Notes: generated from the sequence alone by a model not told the origin. 64,000 bases of DNA from Phenylobacterium sp. (GCA_020402745.1 JADBYZ010000007.1:123120-187119); one strand, 5' to 3'. Positions 39,420 to 48,460 are shown, counted from the first letter of the stretch. Numbers and translations are program-made.

Positions 39420-39440
39420 ACCGGGGCTAAGGGGCGGGAC

Positions 39441-40166
39441 ATGACGCAGGCCCTCGCCTTCCTCTATAATCCGCATCGCTTCATGGCCTTCTCGGCCTGG
39501 GCGGCGCCCCTGTTCGGCGCCCTCGCCCTGGCCCTGGCGGCGGTCGGCCTCTGGCTCGGTTTCACCGCCCCGGAGGACTATCAGCAGGGCGACACCGTCC
39601 GGATCATGTTCATCCATGTCCCGGCGGCCTGGCTGGGACTCTTCGTCTACGTCTGCCTGGGCGGGGCGAGCTTTCTGTCCCTGGTCTTCCGGCAGGCCCT
39701 GGCCGACGCCGCCGCCCGGGCCGCAGCGCCAATCGGCGCGGTCTTCACCGCCCTCGCCCTCGCCACCGGCTCGCTCTGGGGCAAGCCCATGTGGGGGGCC
39801 TGGTGGGTCTGGGACGCAAGGCTCACCAGCGTCCTTGTCCTCTTCCTCTTTTACCTCGCCTACATGGCCCTGAGGGCGGCTATCGACGATGAGGCCAAGG
39901 GAGCGCGGGCCGCCGCCATCCTGGCCCTGGTCGGCCTGATCAACGTGCCTGTGGTGCACTGGTCGGTGGAATGGTGGAACACCCTGCATCAGGGTCGGAC
40001 GGTGTTCGCCGCAGGCGGGTCCCGCGCGGCGACAGTCTTCCTTGTTCCCCTCCTGCTGATGAGCCTGTCCTACATGTCCGCCTTCGGCGCGCTCTGGCTG
40101 GTCAGAATCCGCGGCGAGGTCTGGCGACGTCGCGCCGCCGCCGCCGAAGCCCGGCTGGCGAGGTGA
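39441..40166 (+). CDS. ccmC: Heme exporter protein CcmC
   Basis: A 241-residue membrane protein with six helices and the tryptophan-rich heme-handling motif WGAWWVWDARLTS near residues 120-132, flanked by the axial-histidine candidates in MFIHVPAAW and VVHWSVEWWNTLHQG. It passes heme to CcmE. I use the ATG giving MTQALAFLYNP. It is separated from ccmB by the LTxxQ gene; ccmD follows after 2 nt. Confidence 0.95.
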   Translation: MTQALAFLYNPHRFMAFSAWAAPLFGALALALAAVGLWLGFTAPEDYQQGDTVRIMFIHVPAAWLGLFVYVCLGGASFLSLVFRQALADAAARAAAPIGAVFTALALATGSLWGKPMWGAWWVWDARLTSVLVLFLFYLAYMALRAAIDDEAKGARAAAILALVGLINVPVVHWSVEWWNTLHQGRTVFAAGGSRAATVFLVPLLLMSLSYMSAFGALWLVRIRGEVWRRRAAAAEARLAR

Positions 40167-40168
40167 CC

Positions 40169-40351
40169 ATGCTGGATCTGGATCCCGGCCCCTACGGCTT
40201 CTACGTCTGGATGTCCTATGGCCTGAGCGCGGTCGCCCTGGCCTGGCTAGCGGTCTCGAGCCTGGCCTTCGCCCGCCGCTGGCGGCGACGCGCAGAGGCG
40301 CTCGAGACCCGCGCCCAGGAGGTCGAGCCCGGTCCGGAGACGCAGCCGTGA
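40169..40351 (+). CDS. ccmD: Heme exporter protein CcmD
   Basis: A 60-residue single-helix protein: MLDLDPGPYGFYVWMSYGLS leads into the helix SAVALAWLAVSSLAFA and then a basic RRWRRR stretch. The conserved tyrosine/FYVW segment before the helix is typical of CcmD, which stabilises the CcmABC-CcmE complex. Start is 2 nt after ccmC and the stop overlaps the ccmG GTG by 4 nt. Confidence 0.9.
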   Translation: MLDLDPGPYGFYVWMSYGLSAVALAWLAVSSLAFARRWRRRAEALETRAQEVEPGPETQP

Positions 40352-40863
40352 AGCGCTTCATCGCCCTTGCCCCCGTAGGGGTGCTCCTGGCGCTCGGCCT
40401 GCTCTTCGCCTTCTTCGGCCTGCGCAATGACCCCCGCTATCTGCCACGGGCCATGGTCGGCAAGCCTGTCCCGGAAGTGACCCTTCCCACCCTGGCGGAT
40501 GGCCTGCCGGACACCCTGGCGGCCCCGGGAAAGGGCCCGTACCTGATCAACGTCTTCGCGTCCTGGTGTGCGCCTTGCGAGATCGAGGCGCCCATCCTCG
40601 TCGCCCTCAAGGAGCAGGGGGCGCCGATCATCGGGATCGCCTACAAGGATCAGCCCGCCAAGACCCAGGCCTTCCTCGCCCGCACCGGCGACCCCTATGT
40701 CAGGGTCCTGGTGGACCAGGAAGGCCGCGCCGGCATCGAGCTGGGCGTCTCCGGCGTCCCCGAGACCTATCTGGTCGATGGCTCAGGGCGGATTGTCGAC
40801 AAGATCGCGGCTCCCCTGACAGAGGACGACGCCCGGCGGCTTTTAGAACGGATCCGCCGTTAA
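40348..40863 (+). CDS. ccmG: Thiol:disulfide interchange protein CcmG/DsbE
   Basis: A 171-residue membrane-anchored periplasmic thioredoxin. The N-terminal anchor is APVGVLLALGLLFAFFGL and the redox centre is WCAPC (residues 73-77). The GVPETYLVDGSGRI segment supplies the cis-proline loop. It reduces apocytochrome c before heme attachment. GTG start overlapping ccmD (GTGA). CcmE, F and H are not in this window. Confidence 0.94.
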   Translation: MKRFIALAPVGVLLALGLLFAFFGLRNDPRYLPRAMVGKPVPEVTLPTLADGLPDTLAAPGKGPYLINVFASWCAPCEIEAPILVALKEQGAPIIGIAYKDQPAKTQAFLARTGDPYVRVLVDQEGRAGIELGVSGVPETYLVDGSGRIVDKIAAPLTEDDARRLLERIRR

Positions 40864-40922
40864 CCCTTCCTGAACCCGGAACAGAGAGGGTCAGACCTCG
40901 TTAACCCTGTTTCGAGGCCCTT

Positions 40923-41195
40923 ATGGTCCCTGCCGTTCGTTCCGGTCCACCGACCATCCCGCCCCCCCAGACAGGTCGGGCGACCGATACAGCCCGATTT
41001 CAGGACTTCGCCCGCAGCATGCTTCGGGCCGAGGGCGGCCCCGCACCCGGCAAGACCCCGGCGCCAAGCCCGACCCAGAGAGCGACATCCACGACAGCGA
41101 CATCCACGACAGCGTCCCGCGCAGAGCCCGAGAGCGATCCATCCCGTCCCGTGAGAACGCCGCGCCCGGGCTCCCTGGTGGATGTCCGGGTCTAG
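40923..41195 (+). CDS. Hypothetical protein, low-complexity C-terminus
   Basis: A 90-residue frame with no recognised domain. Residues 18-38 (TGRATDTARFQDFARSMLRA) look like an ordinary helix. The C-terminal half is Thr/Pro/Ser-rich and contains a duplicated ATSTT, encoded by a 15-bp tandem repeat. No strong ribosome binding site precedes the ATG. The 3' end overlaps the convergent marR stop by 4 nt. It may be real, being open and codon-biased, but no homologue is recognised. Confidence 0.4.
   Translation: MVPAVRSGPPTIPPPQTGRATDTARFQDFARSMLRAEGGPAPGKTPAPSPTQRATSTTATSTTASRAEPESDPSRPVRTPRPGSLVDVRV
41081..41110 (+). repeat. Two perfect 15-bp tandem repeats
   Basis: AGCGACATCCACGAC occurs twice head-to-tail, followed by a third partial copy AGCG. 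It is a multiple of three and so duplicates five codons in the hypothetical gene. A likely replication-slippage site. Confidence 0.85.
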
Positions 41196-41710
41196 CTTCC
41201 GGACTCGGGCGCCGTCTCAGGTGGCGGAGCCCCGTCATCCTTCCGGGCGCCCTTCTTTTTCTTTTTGACTTTGGCCTTCGCGCCCGGGGCGACGAGGCGG
41301 CGCAGGTCCTTCAGGAACCGCGCGCGGCGATCCTCCGGGAGCCGGGACAGGAGGGCGAGATCCGCAGCCGCTGCGTGAGGCTCGGTCGCCGCCAGAAGCG
41401 CACGCCCGGACTCCGTCAGCGATACCTGATTCACCCGGGCGTCGCCCGCGGACCTGAGCCGCGCGACCAGACCTCGGGCCGTCAAACGGGTCAGCAGCTC
41501 CGCCAGGGTGGATCGGTCCACGCCCGTGCTGCGTACGAGCTGACTCTGAGTGGCGCCCTCAGCCTCGGCGACGGCCGTGAGGACCGCGAACTGTCGGGGC
41601 GTAATCGCCTCAGGACCCGCCTGCTCCGAGTACAGGTCGGCCGAAATCTGAACCGCCCTGTGCAGCAGGTGGCTGATGGAGGCCTCTGAGGGCGTCGATC
41701 TTTTTGTCAT
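41192..41710 (-). CDS. MarR-family transcriptional regulator
   Basis: A 172-residue winged-helix regulator. The HTH is TQSQLVRSTGVDRSTLAELLTRL (residues about 54-76) and the wing is LRSAGDARVNQVSLTESG. A lysine-rich tail (KAKVKKKKKGARK) after residue 145 is unusual and may aid DNA binding. Its ligand and targets are unknown. It lies 36 nt downstream of yciB on the same strand. Confidence 0.88.
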   Translation of the reverse strand: MTKRSTPSEASISHLLHRAVQISADLYSEQAGPEAITPRQFAVLTAVAEAEGATQSQLVRSTGVDRSTLAELLTRLTARGLVARLRSAGDARVNQVSLTESGRALLAATEPHAAAADLALLSRLPEDRRARFLKDLRRLVAPGAKAKVKKKKKGARKDDGAPPPETAPESGS

Positions 41711-41746
41711 GGGCGAGATCCCGAAAGGCCGTGACGTTCGGTCAGG

Positions 41747-42334
41747 CTACTCCACCGGCGGGGGCGGCGTCTCCTCTCTCCGGGCGTAGCGCAGAATCAG
41801 CGGCGCTTGCGCGAGGCCGAAGGCGATATGGATCAGGCTGGATCCCGGAAACCGGAAGCCGAGCCAGACCGCCTCGGGCTGGGTGCGCCAAACCCCCTCG
41901 TTCACGCCCGCCATGACGAGGAAGAAGACCCCATAGCGAAGGGTCAGCTTCCGCCAGCCCTCATCCGGCATGGGCAGGCTGGAGCCCAGCAGCATCTTGA
42001 GGGGATTGCGTTTTATAGCCAGCCCTCCGAGCAACAGGAGTCCGAAGGCCAGGGAGGTCACTGTCGGCTTGATGTAGACAAAGCGGGGGTCCTTGAAGAC
42101 CAGGGTCAGCAGGCCGAAGACCAGGGCTAATACCCCTGCCGCCAGGGGCATGGGGGCGATGCGTCGCTCGAGCACGTAACCCACGACCAGGGCGATGGCG
42201 GCCCCGGCTACCAACCCCCAGCTGGCCATCACCATGTCCCGGGTGATCACGTAGCCGATGATCAGTCCCAGAGGCCAGCCGAAGTCCACAAGGCTCGAGA
42301 TCCAGCGACGGGCGCCAGGCGGGCTCTGCGTCAT
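41747..42334 (-). CDS. yciB: Inner membrane-spanning protein YciB (IspZ family)
   Basis: A 195-residue protein with about five to six transmembrane helices. Family segments are FGWPLGLIIGYVIT, FVYIKPTVTSLAFGLLLLGGL and GWRKLTLRYGVFFLVMAGVNE. YciB interacts with elongation and division machinery and affects septation and envelope integrity. It lies 3 nt downstream of ftsY in dapF-mtaB-ftsY-yciB. Confidence 0.93.
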   Translation of the reverse strand: MTQSPPGARRWISSLVDFGWPLGLIIGYVITRDMVMASWGLVAGAAIALVVGYVLERRIAPMPLAAGVLALVFGLLTLVFKDPRFVYIKPTVTSLAFGLLLLGGLAIKRNPLKMLLGSSLPMPDEGWRKLTLRYGVFFLVMAGVNEGVWRTQPEAVWLGFRFPGSSLIHIAFGLAQAPLILRYARREETPPPPVE

Positions 42335-42337
42335 GGC

Positions 42338-43273
42338 TCAGACCTCCCCGAGACCGACGACCGACCGGGCGAAGGCCCGGGCGTCGAAGGGTTGCAAATC
42401 GTCAATTCCCTCGCCCACGCCGATCAACTTGATCGGAGAGTCCGAAGCCTGGGCCACAGGAACCAGGACCCCGCCTCTCGCGGTTCCGTCGAGCTTGGTC
42501 ATGACGATGCCGCTGACCCCGATCTGGTTACCGAAGATATTCTCCTGGGCCAGGGCGTTCCGTCCCACCGTGGCGTCCAGCACCAGCAGGGTCTCATGCG
42601 GGGCGTCGGGATCGACCTTCTTGATCACCCGGATGACCTTGAGGAGCTCGTCCATAAGGCCCTGCTTGTTCTGCAGCCGGCCGGCGGTGTCGATCAGCAC
42701 CACGTCATAGGCCTCGGCCCTGGCCTTCTCGATCGCGTCGAAGGCCAGCCCGGCGGCGTCGGAGCCCGTCGGACGGCTCATAAAGTCCGCGCCGGCCCGC
42801 TCGGCCCAGACCTTCAGCTGCTCGACTGCGGCGGCCCGGAAGGTATCGCCGGCCACCACAAGCACCCGGGCGCCGCGCCCCTTCAGGTCGGCGGCGATCT
42901 TGCCCAGGGTGGTGGTCTTGCCAGATCCGTTCACGCCGATGAACAGGACGACGTAGGGGCGCGGGCCGGACAGGGGATCGAACCGGCCCTCATGCCCGGC
43001 GAGTTCGTCGGCGATGGCCTCGGACAGGGCCTCGAGCACCTCGGCCTCGTCCACCGCCTTGCCGAACCGGGTGGCGGCGAAGGCCTCGGTGATCCGCGCC
43101 GCGGACTTGGGGCCCAGGTCCGCCTCGATCAGCATCTCTTCCAGGGCGTCGATCCGGGCCTGGTCGAGGGGCTGCTTGGTGAAGGTCGAGGCCACCTGCT
43201 CGGTCAGGGCCCGGGAGGTCCGGGCAAGGCCGCCGGTGAGGCGCTGGAACCAGCCTGTCTTGGGTTCAGTCAT
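42338..43273 (-). CDS. ftsY: Signal recognition particle receptor FtsY
   Basis: A 311-residue SRP-GTPase. The G1 loop is GVNGSGKTTT (near residue 113), G3 is DTAGRLQNK, and G4 is TKLDGTARGG, with the SRP-type insertion between. Only a short N-terminal stretch precedes the N domain, so the long acidic A domain of E. coli FtsY is missing, as usual in this class. It brings SRP-ribosome complexes to SecYEG. Start overlaps mtaB by 8 nt. Confidence 0.96.
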   Translation of the reverse strand: MTEPKTGWFQRLTGGLARTSRALTEQVASTFTKQPLDQARIDALEEMLIEADLGPKSAARITEAFAATRFGKAVDEAEVLEALSEAIADELAGHEGRFDPLSGPRPYVVLFIGVNGSGKTTTLGKIAADLKGRGARVLVVAGDTFRAAAVEQLKVWAERAGADFMSRPTGSDAAGLAFDAIEKARAEAYDVVLIDTAGRLQNKQGLMDELLKVIRVIKKVDPDAPHETLLVLDATVGRNALAQENIFGNQIGVSGIVMTKLDGTARGGVLVPVAQASDSPIKLIGVGEGIDDLQPFDARAFARSVVGLGEV

Positions 43274-44561
43274 GGGCGGCTTCTAGCGGCTGGGCCCCGA
43301 CGATCCTAGGGGCGGGTTCCGCAAGCAGGCGGCGTCCATCCTGGCGAGTCACCCGGAAAGACAGGATCTCGCCTGTCGGCGCAGCGCCGTCGAAGGCGAT
43401 CTCCGAGAAGTCCTCGGCCCGGGCCAGGCCACGGCGCTCGACCAGGCCCCGGACCTCGCGGCCGACCTGGGCGGCCAGGTGACGGGCCAGGGCCGCCTCG
43501 CCCGCCGCCCGCAACCGGGCGGCGCGCTCGCGCACCTCCGCCTTGGGGACGGGCGGCATTTTCGCGGCCGGCGTCCCGGGGCGGGGGCTGTAGGGAAAGA
43601 CGTGCAGGAAGGCCAGGACCGCCGCCTCCACCAGGTCGAGGGTGTTTGCGAACATGGCCTCGGTCTCGGTGGGAAAGCCGGCGATCAGGTCGGCGCCGAA
43701 GGCGACATCGGGGCGCACGGCGCGCACATCCGCCACAAGCTTCAGCGCATCCGCCCGGCTGTGCCGGCGCTTCATTCGCTTGAGGATCATGTCATCGCCG
43801 GCCTGCAGGGACAGGTGCAGGTGCGGCATCAGGCGGGGCTCGTCCGCCAGCAGGGTCATGAGGTCCGGGTCAATCTCGGCGGCGTCGATGGAGGACAGGC
43901 GCAGGCGGGGAAGGTCGGGGACCAGCCGAAGGATCCGCCCCGCCAGCTGGCCCAGGGTGGGCGCGCCCGGCAGGTCTGCTCCCCAGCTGGTGACATCGAC
44001 GCCGGTCAGGACGACCTCCCGGCAGCCTTCGGCGACCAGCCGGCGGACCTGATCCACCACCTCGCCCGCCGGAACCGAGCGGGAGTTCCCCCGGCCGAAG
44101 GGAATGACGCAGAAGGTGCAGCGGTGGTCGCAGCCGTTCTGGACCTCCACATAGGCCCGGGCGCGGTCCCGGACGCCGGCGATCAGGTGTCCGGCGGTCT
44201 CGCGCACGCTCATGATGTCGTTGACCCGCACCCGGGGGCCGTCCGCCCCGGCGGACAGGGCGCCGGGACGGGCCTTGTCCGCATTGCCCAGGACAAGATC
44301 GACCTCCGGCATGGCGGCGAAGGTATCCGGCTCGATCTGGGCGGCGCAGCCGGTGACGATGAGCCGCGCGCCCGGGTTCTCGCGGCGGGCCTTGCGGATC
44401 GCCTGCCGGGCCTGGCGCACGGCCTCGCCGGTCACGGCGCAGGTGTTGAAGACCACGGCGTCGGTCACCCCGTCCTCGGCGGCGCGGGCGCGGATGACTT
44501 CGCTCTCGTAGGCGTTGAGGCGGCAGCCGAAGGTGACGACCTGGACGTCCGAGCCGCTCAT
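43266..44561 (-). CDS. mtaB: tRNA ms2t6A37 methylthiotransferase MtaB
   Basis: A 431-residue radical-SAM methylthiotransferase. The N-terminal UPF0004 domain (VVTFGCRLNAYESEVIR, FNTCAVTGEAVRQARQ, TGCAAQIEP) supplies the auxiliary cluster cysteines. The radical-SAM CxxxCxxC is CDHRCTFC near residue 148. A C-terminal TRAM-like segment follows. FGCRLN and CAVT separate it from MiaB. It modifies t6A37 of ANN-decoding tRNAs. Its ATG overlaps the dapF stop (ATGA). Confidence 0.94.
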   Translation of the reverse strand: MSGSDVQVVTFGCRLNAYESEVIRARAAEDGVTDAVVFNTCAVTGEAVRQARQAIRKARRENPGARLIVTGCAAQIEPDTFAAMPEVDLVLGNADKARPGALSAGADGPRVRVNDIMSVRETAGHLIAGVRDRARAYVEVQNGCDHRCTFCVIPFGRGNSRSVPAGEVVDQVRRLVAEGCREVVLTGVDVTSWGADLPGAPTLGQLAGRILRLVPDLPRLRLSSIDAAEIDPDLMTLLADEPRLMPHLHLSLQAGDDMILKRMKRRHSRADALKLVADVRAVRPDVAFGADLIAGFPTETEAMFANTLDLVEAAVLAFLHVFPYSPRPGTPAAKMPPVPKAEVRERAARLRAAGEAALARHLAAQVGREVRGLVERRGLARAEDFSEIAFDGAAPTGEILSFRVTRQDGRRLLAEPAPRIVGAQPLEAAHD

Positions 44562-45370
44562 GGCAGGCGCCCCTCGAACTCGAGCTCAACATCGCCGGTC
44601 ATCAGGACGCGGCCGTCGATCCCCCAGGCGATCTCCAGGTCGCCCCCGTCCAGCTCCAGCCGGGCGACGGCGTCGACGAGGCCCCGGCGCACGCCGGCCG
44701 CCAGGGCCGCGCAGGCGCCTGTACCACAGGCCCGGGTCAGGCCGGCGGCCCGCTCCCAGACCCTCAGCCGGATATGTGAGCGGCTGCGGACCTCCGCGAA
44801 GCCGACATTGACCCGTTCGGGAAAGAGGGGGCGGGTCTCGATGCGGGCGCCCAGAACCGCGACGTCAATATCCGCCAGGGAGGGGACGAAGAAGACGGCA
44901 TGGGGGTTGCCCATGGACAGGCAGGTCGCCGGCCCCAGGGGTGCGGCCTCCGGCACGGGAACCGCCAGGGTGTCATGGGGGCCCGAGAGGGGGACAGCCC
45001 GCCAGGAAAGGCGCGGCCGGCCCATGTCCACGGCCACCCGCATCGGCCCCCGACGCCAGGCCTCCAGGAACCCTCCGGCGGTCTGCAGACGCACCTGGTC
45101 CGTCCCGGCGTCCTCCATCAGGCGCCAGGCCACGCAGCGCGTGGCGTTGCCGCAGGCGCCGGCCTCGCCGCCGTCAGGATTCCAGAAACGGATGGAGGCG
45201 TCCGCCGCCTCCGAGGGGCCGATCACCACGAACTGGTCGCAGCCGATCCCCTCCGACCTCGAGGCCAGGCGCCGGATGATCTCCGGATTCGGCGCAAAGG
45301 CGCGACGGCGGGCGTCGACGACGATGAAGTCGTTGCCCAGGCCGTTCATCTTCAGGAAGGGGCGTTCCAT
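44558..45370 (-). CDS. dapF: Diaminopimelate epimerase
   Basis: A 270-residue cofactor-independent racemase making meso-diaminopimelate for lysine and peptidoglycan. The two catalytic cysteines lie in GEAGACGNATRC (near residue 72) and ACGTGACA (near 210). I start at the ATG giving MERPFLKMNGLGNDFIVVD; the open frame 23 codons upstream overlaps the divergent promoter region. First gene of dapF-mtaB-ftsY-yciB-marR. Confidence 0.96.
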   Translation of the reverse strand: MERPFLKMNGLGNDFIVVDARRRAFAPNPEIIRRLASRSEGIGCDQFVVIGPSEAADASIRFWNPDGGEAGACGNATRCVAWRLMEDAGTDQVRLQTAGGFLEAWRRGPMRVAVDMGRPRLSWRAVPLSGPHDTLAVPVPEAAPLGPATCLSMGNPHAVFFVPSLADIDVAVLGARIETRPLFPERVNVGFAEVRSRSHIRLRVWERAAGLTRACGTGACAALAAGVRRGLVDAVARLELDGGDLEIAWGIDGRVLMTGDVELEFEGRLP

Positions 45371-45450
45371 GGGGCGTCTATATAGCCGCATAGGCGCCCC
45401 CAGGCGACTTTCGCGAGACAAGGGCGGGTCTTTGCGCAAAGAAGAGACCC

Positions 45451-47520
45451 ATGAAGTCCAAACCCTCGTCCCTCCTTCGCCTCCTTGCCCTGACCCTGGC
45501 CCTCGCAGGTCCGCCTTCGGCGGCGCGCGCGGAAGATCCCTTCCTCTGGCTTGAGGAGGTCGAGTCGCCCCGCGCCCTGGACTGGGTGGCGCGCCAGAAC
45601 GCCCGAACGGCCGCCGTCCTGGAGGGCGACCGGCGCTATCCCACCTTCCTTCAGGAGGCCCGCGCCATCTTCACGGCGCCGGACAGGATCGCCTGGCCGG
45701 ACCTGCGCGGTGGCGCGGTGGACAATCTCTGGCAGGACGCTGACCACATCCAGGGCCTCTGGCGCACCACAGGCGCAGACGCCTACAACGCCGGCCGGCC
45801 GCAGTGGACGACCCTGCTGGACCTGGACGCCCTATCCCGGGCGGAGGGTCGGAACTGGATCTTCAAGGGCGCGACCTGTCTACCGCCGGCCGCCACGCTT
45901 TGTCTGGTCCGGCTGTCCGACGGCGGAGGCGACGCGGTGGAGTTGAGAGAGTTCGACGTCACCCGGCGGGCCTTCGTGGAGGGCGGGTTCCGCCTGCCCG
46001 CCTTCAAGCAGACCGTGGACTGGCTGGACCGGGACACCCTGGTCGCCAGCCGGGAATGGACCCCCGGGGAGGTGACCGCATCGGGCTATCCCTTCGTCCT
46101 GCGCACTCTGAACCGCCAGGGAGAGACCCGGGAGGTGTTCCGGGGCCAGGCCTCGGACGTCACGGTCGCGGCCAGTATCCTGCGGGACGGGGCTGGCCAG
46201 AGCCTGGGTCTGGTCATCAACCGGGCCGTCGACTTCTTCCGGTCTGAGTTCAGCCTCTGGCGCGGCGGTCGGCTGGTCCGCCTGCCCCTTCCGCTCCGGG
46301 CGACCTACCAGGGCTCGGCCCAGGGACGGATGATCTTCATCATCAAGGAAGACTGGAAGGGCTTCAGCCGGGGCTCAGTGGTCGCCCTCAAGCGCGACGA
46401 CCCGGCCGGGGCGCCTGAACTGGTCTTCGCGCCGGGGCCCCGCCAGGCGGTCCAGGAAGTCGAGGTCACGGCGGATCTGGTGGCGGTGAACCTGCTCGAC
46501 GACGTCAAAGGCGCGGTGGAGATTTTCGACATGGCCCGCGGCCGCTGGACCGGGGAGCGCCTGCCCTTGCCCCGGGATGCGACCTTCCAGATCGTCTCAG
46601 CCAGCGAGACCGACGACGTCCTGATGGTCTCCGCAGAAGGGTTTTTGGAGCCGCCATCCCTATGGCGGGTGGACGCGGCGACCGGCGAGACGGCGCGGAT
46701 CGCCTCGCTTCCGGCGCGGTTCCAGCCAGAGGGCGCCAGCGTGGCCCAGTACTGGACAACGTCGAGCGACGGGACCCGCATCCCCTATTTCGTGGTCTCG
46801 CCCAAGGGCGCCAGGAAGGACGGCTCCACCCCAACCCTGATGTACGGCTATGGCGGCTTCGAGATCGCCAAACCGCCCATCTACCTGCCCGAGATGGGAA
46901 AACTCTGGCTGGAGCGGGGCGGCGCCTATGTCATCGCCAATATCCGGGGCGGCGGCGAGTTCGGGCCCGCCTGGCACCAGTCGGTGATGCGCGAGAAGCG
47001 CCAGCTGGCCTTTGACGACTTCGCCGCCGTCGCCCGTGACCTGACCGCCCGGGGACTGACCTCTCCCCGGCGGTTAGGCATCTATGGCCGGTCAAACGGC
47101 GGGGTCCTGACCACGGTGTCGATGACCCAGCACCCGAAGCTCTGGAACGCCGTGGTGGTGGAGAGCCCCCTGGTGGACATGCTGCGCTATCACAAGCTGT
47201 CCGCCGGGGCGTCCTGGGTGGGCGAGTACGGCGATCCTGACGCGCCGGCGGACGCCGCCTTCATCGCCAGGTACTCCGGCTACCAGAACCTGAAGCCGGG
47301 GGTGGCCTATCCCGAAGCCTACATCACCACCAACACCCGGGATGACCGGGTCCATCCGGGCCACGCCCGGAAGTATGCGGCGCGTCTCGAGGCGCTTGGG
47401 GTCCCTTACCTGTACTATGAACAGACCCTGGGCGGGCACTCTAACGATTCCGACCCCGAGCTGAACGCCCGGCGCTGGGCGCGCCACTATGTCTACCTGG
47501 CCCGCCGGCTGATGGACTGA
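45451..47520 (+). CDS. Periplasmic prolyl oligopeptidase-family (S9) peptidase
   Basis: A 689-residue serine peptidase. A signal peptide (MKSKPSSLLRLLALTLALAG, cleavage near ARA-EDP) places it outside the cytoplasm. The N-terminal part includes EDPFLWLEEVESPRALDWV, typical of S9A, then a beta-propeller. The catalytic serine is Ser548 in GRSNGG, the aspartate is in RDDRVHPGHARK, and the histidine is in LGGHSNDSD. It cleaves short proline-containing peptides. It abuts the convergent oxyR with no gap. Confidence 0.92.
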   Translation: MKSKPSSLLRLLALTLALAGPPSAARAEDPFLWLEEVESPRALDWVARQNARTAAVLEGDRRYPTFLQEARAIFTAPDRIAWPDLRGGAVDNLWQDADHIQGLWRTTGADAYNAGRPQWTTLLDLDALSRAEGRNWIFKGATCLPPAATLCLVRLSDGGGDAVELREFDVTRRAFVEGGFRLPAFKQTVDWLDRDTLVASREWTPGEVTASGYPFVLRTLNRQGETREVFRGQASDVTVAASILRDGAGQSLGLVINRAVDFFRSEFSLWRGGRLVRLPLPLRATYQGSAQGRMIFIIKEDWKGFSRGSVVALKRDDPAGAPELVFAPGPRQAVQEVEVTADLVAVNLLDDVKGAVEIFDMARGRWTGERLPLPRDATFQIVSASETDDVLMVSAEGFLEPPSLWRVDAATGETARIASLPARFQPEGASVAQYWTTSSDGTRIPYFVVSPKGARKDGSTPTLMYGYGGFEIAKPPIYLPEMGKLWLERGGAYVIANIRGGGEFGPAWHQSVMREKRQLAFDDFAAVARDLTARGLTSPRRLGIYGRSNGGVLTTVSMTQHPKLWNAVVVESPLVDMLRYHKLSAGASWVGEYGDPDAPADAAFIARYSGYQNLKPGVAYPEAYITTNTRDDRVHPGHARKYAARLEALGVPYLYYEQTLGGHSNDSDPELNARRWARHYVYLARRLMD

Positions 47521-48417
47521 TCAGGCCTCACGGAGGGTCTCGGCGAGGAGCCGGCCCTCGGCGCCGCGGATCGAGCCTGACCGCCAGACGACGACGATCT
47601 CGCGGGTCGGATCCTCGGCCTGCAGGGGCCGGATCTCTATAGAGGCGCCCTCGGTGAGGCCAGCGGCCACCGCCATGGAGGGCAGGAAGGTCACTCCCAG
47701 GCCCGATCCCACCATCTGCACCAAGGTGGGAAGGGAGGTGGCGGCGAAGGTCGCCCCGGTGTCACTCAGGCGGGGCGGGCGTAGGTCGCAGGCGGCCAGG
47801 GCGTGGTCGCGCAGGCAGTGGCCGTCCTCCAACAGGATCAGGTCTCCTTCCTCGAGCTCCGAGGGACGGGTTCGGTCCTGCCTGGCGAGGGGATGGTTGG
47901 CGGGGAGGGCGGCGAGGATCTCGTCGTGCGCCACGTGGGCGCTGTCCAGGCCGGTCATATCGAAGGGCAGGGCGATCAGGGCCGCATCGAGTTGGCCGGA
48001 CTTCAGGGCGGCGATCAACCTCTGGGTCAGGTCCTCCCGAAGATAGAGCCGCAGCTCTGGGAAGCGAGTCCGGAGCAAAGGAAGGGCCGCGGGCAGGAGA
48101 AAGGGGGCGATGGTGGGGATGACGCCCAGTCGGAACCGGCCCGTGAGGGGCTGACCGGCGCTGCGGGCGGCCTGAACCAGCTCATCCGCCTCATTAAGGA
48201 TGACCCGCGCCTTGGCCAGGGCCGCCTCGCCCACATCCGTCAGGATCAGGCCCGACCGGGCCCGGTCGACAACAGGGGCGCCCAGAATCTTTTCAAGCTC
48301 CTGGATGCCGGCGGACAGGGTCGGCTGGGTGACATGAGCCGCCTCGGCGGCCTTTCCGAAGCCGCCGTGATCGACCAGAAGCTTTAGATACTGGAGTTGC
48401 CGGAGCGTCGGAAGCAT
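47521..48417 (-). CDS. oxyR: Hydrogen peroxide-responsive regulator OxyR
   Basis: A 298-residue LysR-family regulator. The winged HTH is FGKAAEAAHVTQPTLSAGIQELEKILG at residues 20-46. The sensing segment LLEDGHCLRDHALAAC has Cys201 and Cys210, the same nine-residue spacing as Cys199 and Cys208 of E. coli OxyR, so disulfide sensing of peroxide is expected. No katG or ahpC lies beside it here. Full length. Confidence 0.93.
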   Translation of the reverse strand: MLPTLRQLQYLKLLVDHGGFGKAAEAAHVTQPTLSAGIQELEKILGAPVVDRARSGLILTDVGEAALAKARVILNEADELVQAARSAGQPLTGRFRLGVIPTIAPFLLPAALPLLRTRFPELRLYLREDLTQRLIAALKSGQLDAALIALPFDMTGLDSAHVAHDEILAALPANHPLARQDRTRPSELEEGDLILLEDGHCLRDHALAACDLRPPRLSDTGATFAATSLPTLVQMVGSGLGVTFLPSMAVAAGLTEGASIEIRPLQAEDPTREIVVVWRSGSIRGAEGRLLAETLREA

Positions 48418-48460
48418 GGCTCTCCGCCTTCCACAGGCGACCCGGCAAAGTCAAACGAAA

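Noticed and set aside
43479-45554. A 691-codon plus-strand frame across mtaB and dapF
   Set aside because: It spans two well-conserved genes on the opposite strand and has shadow-like composition.
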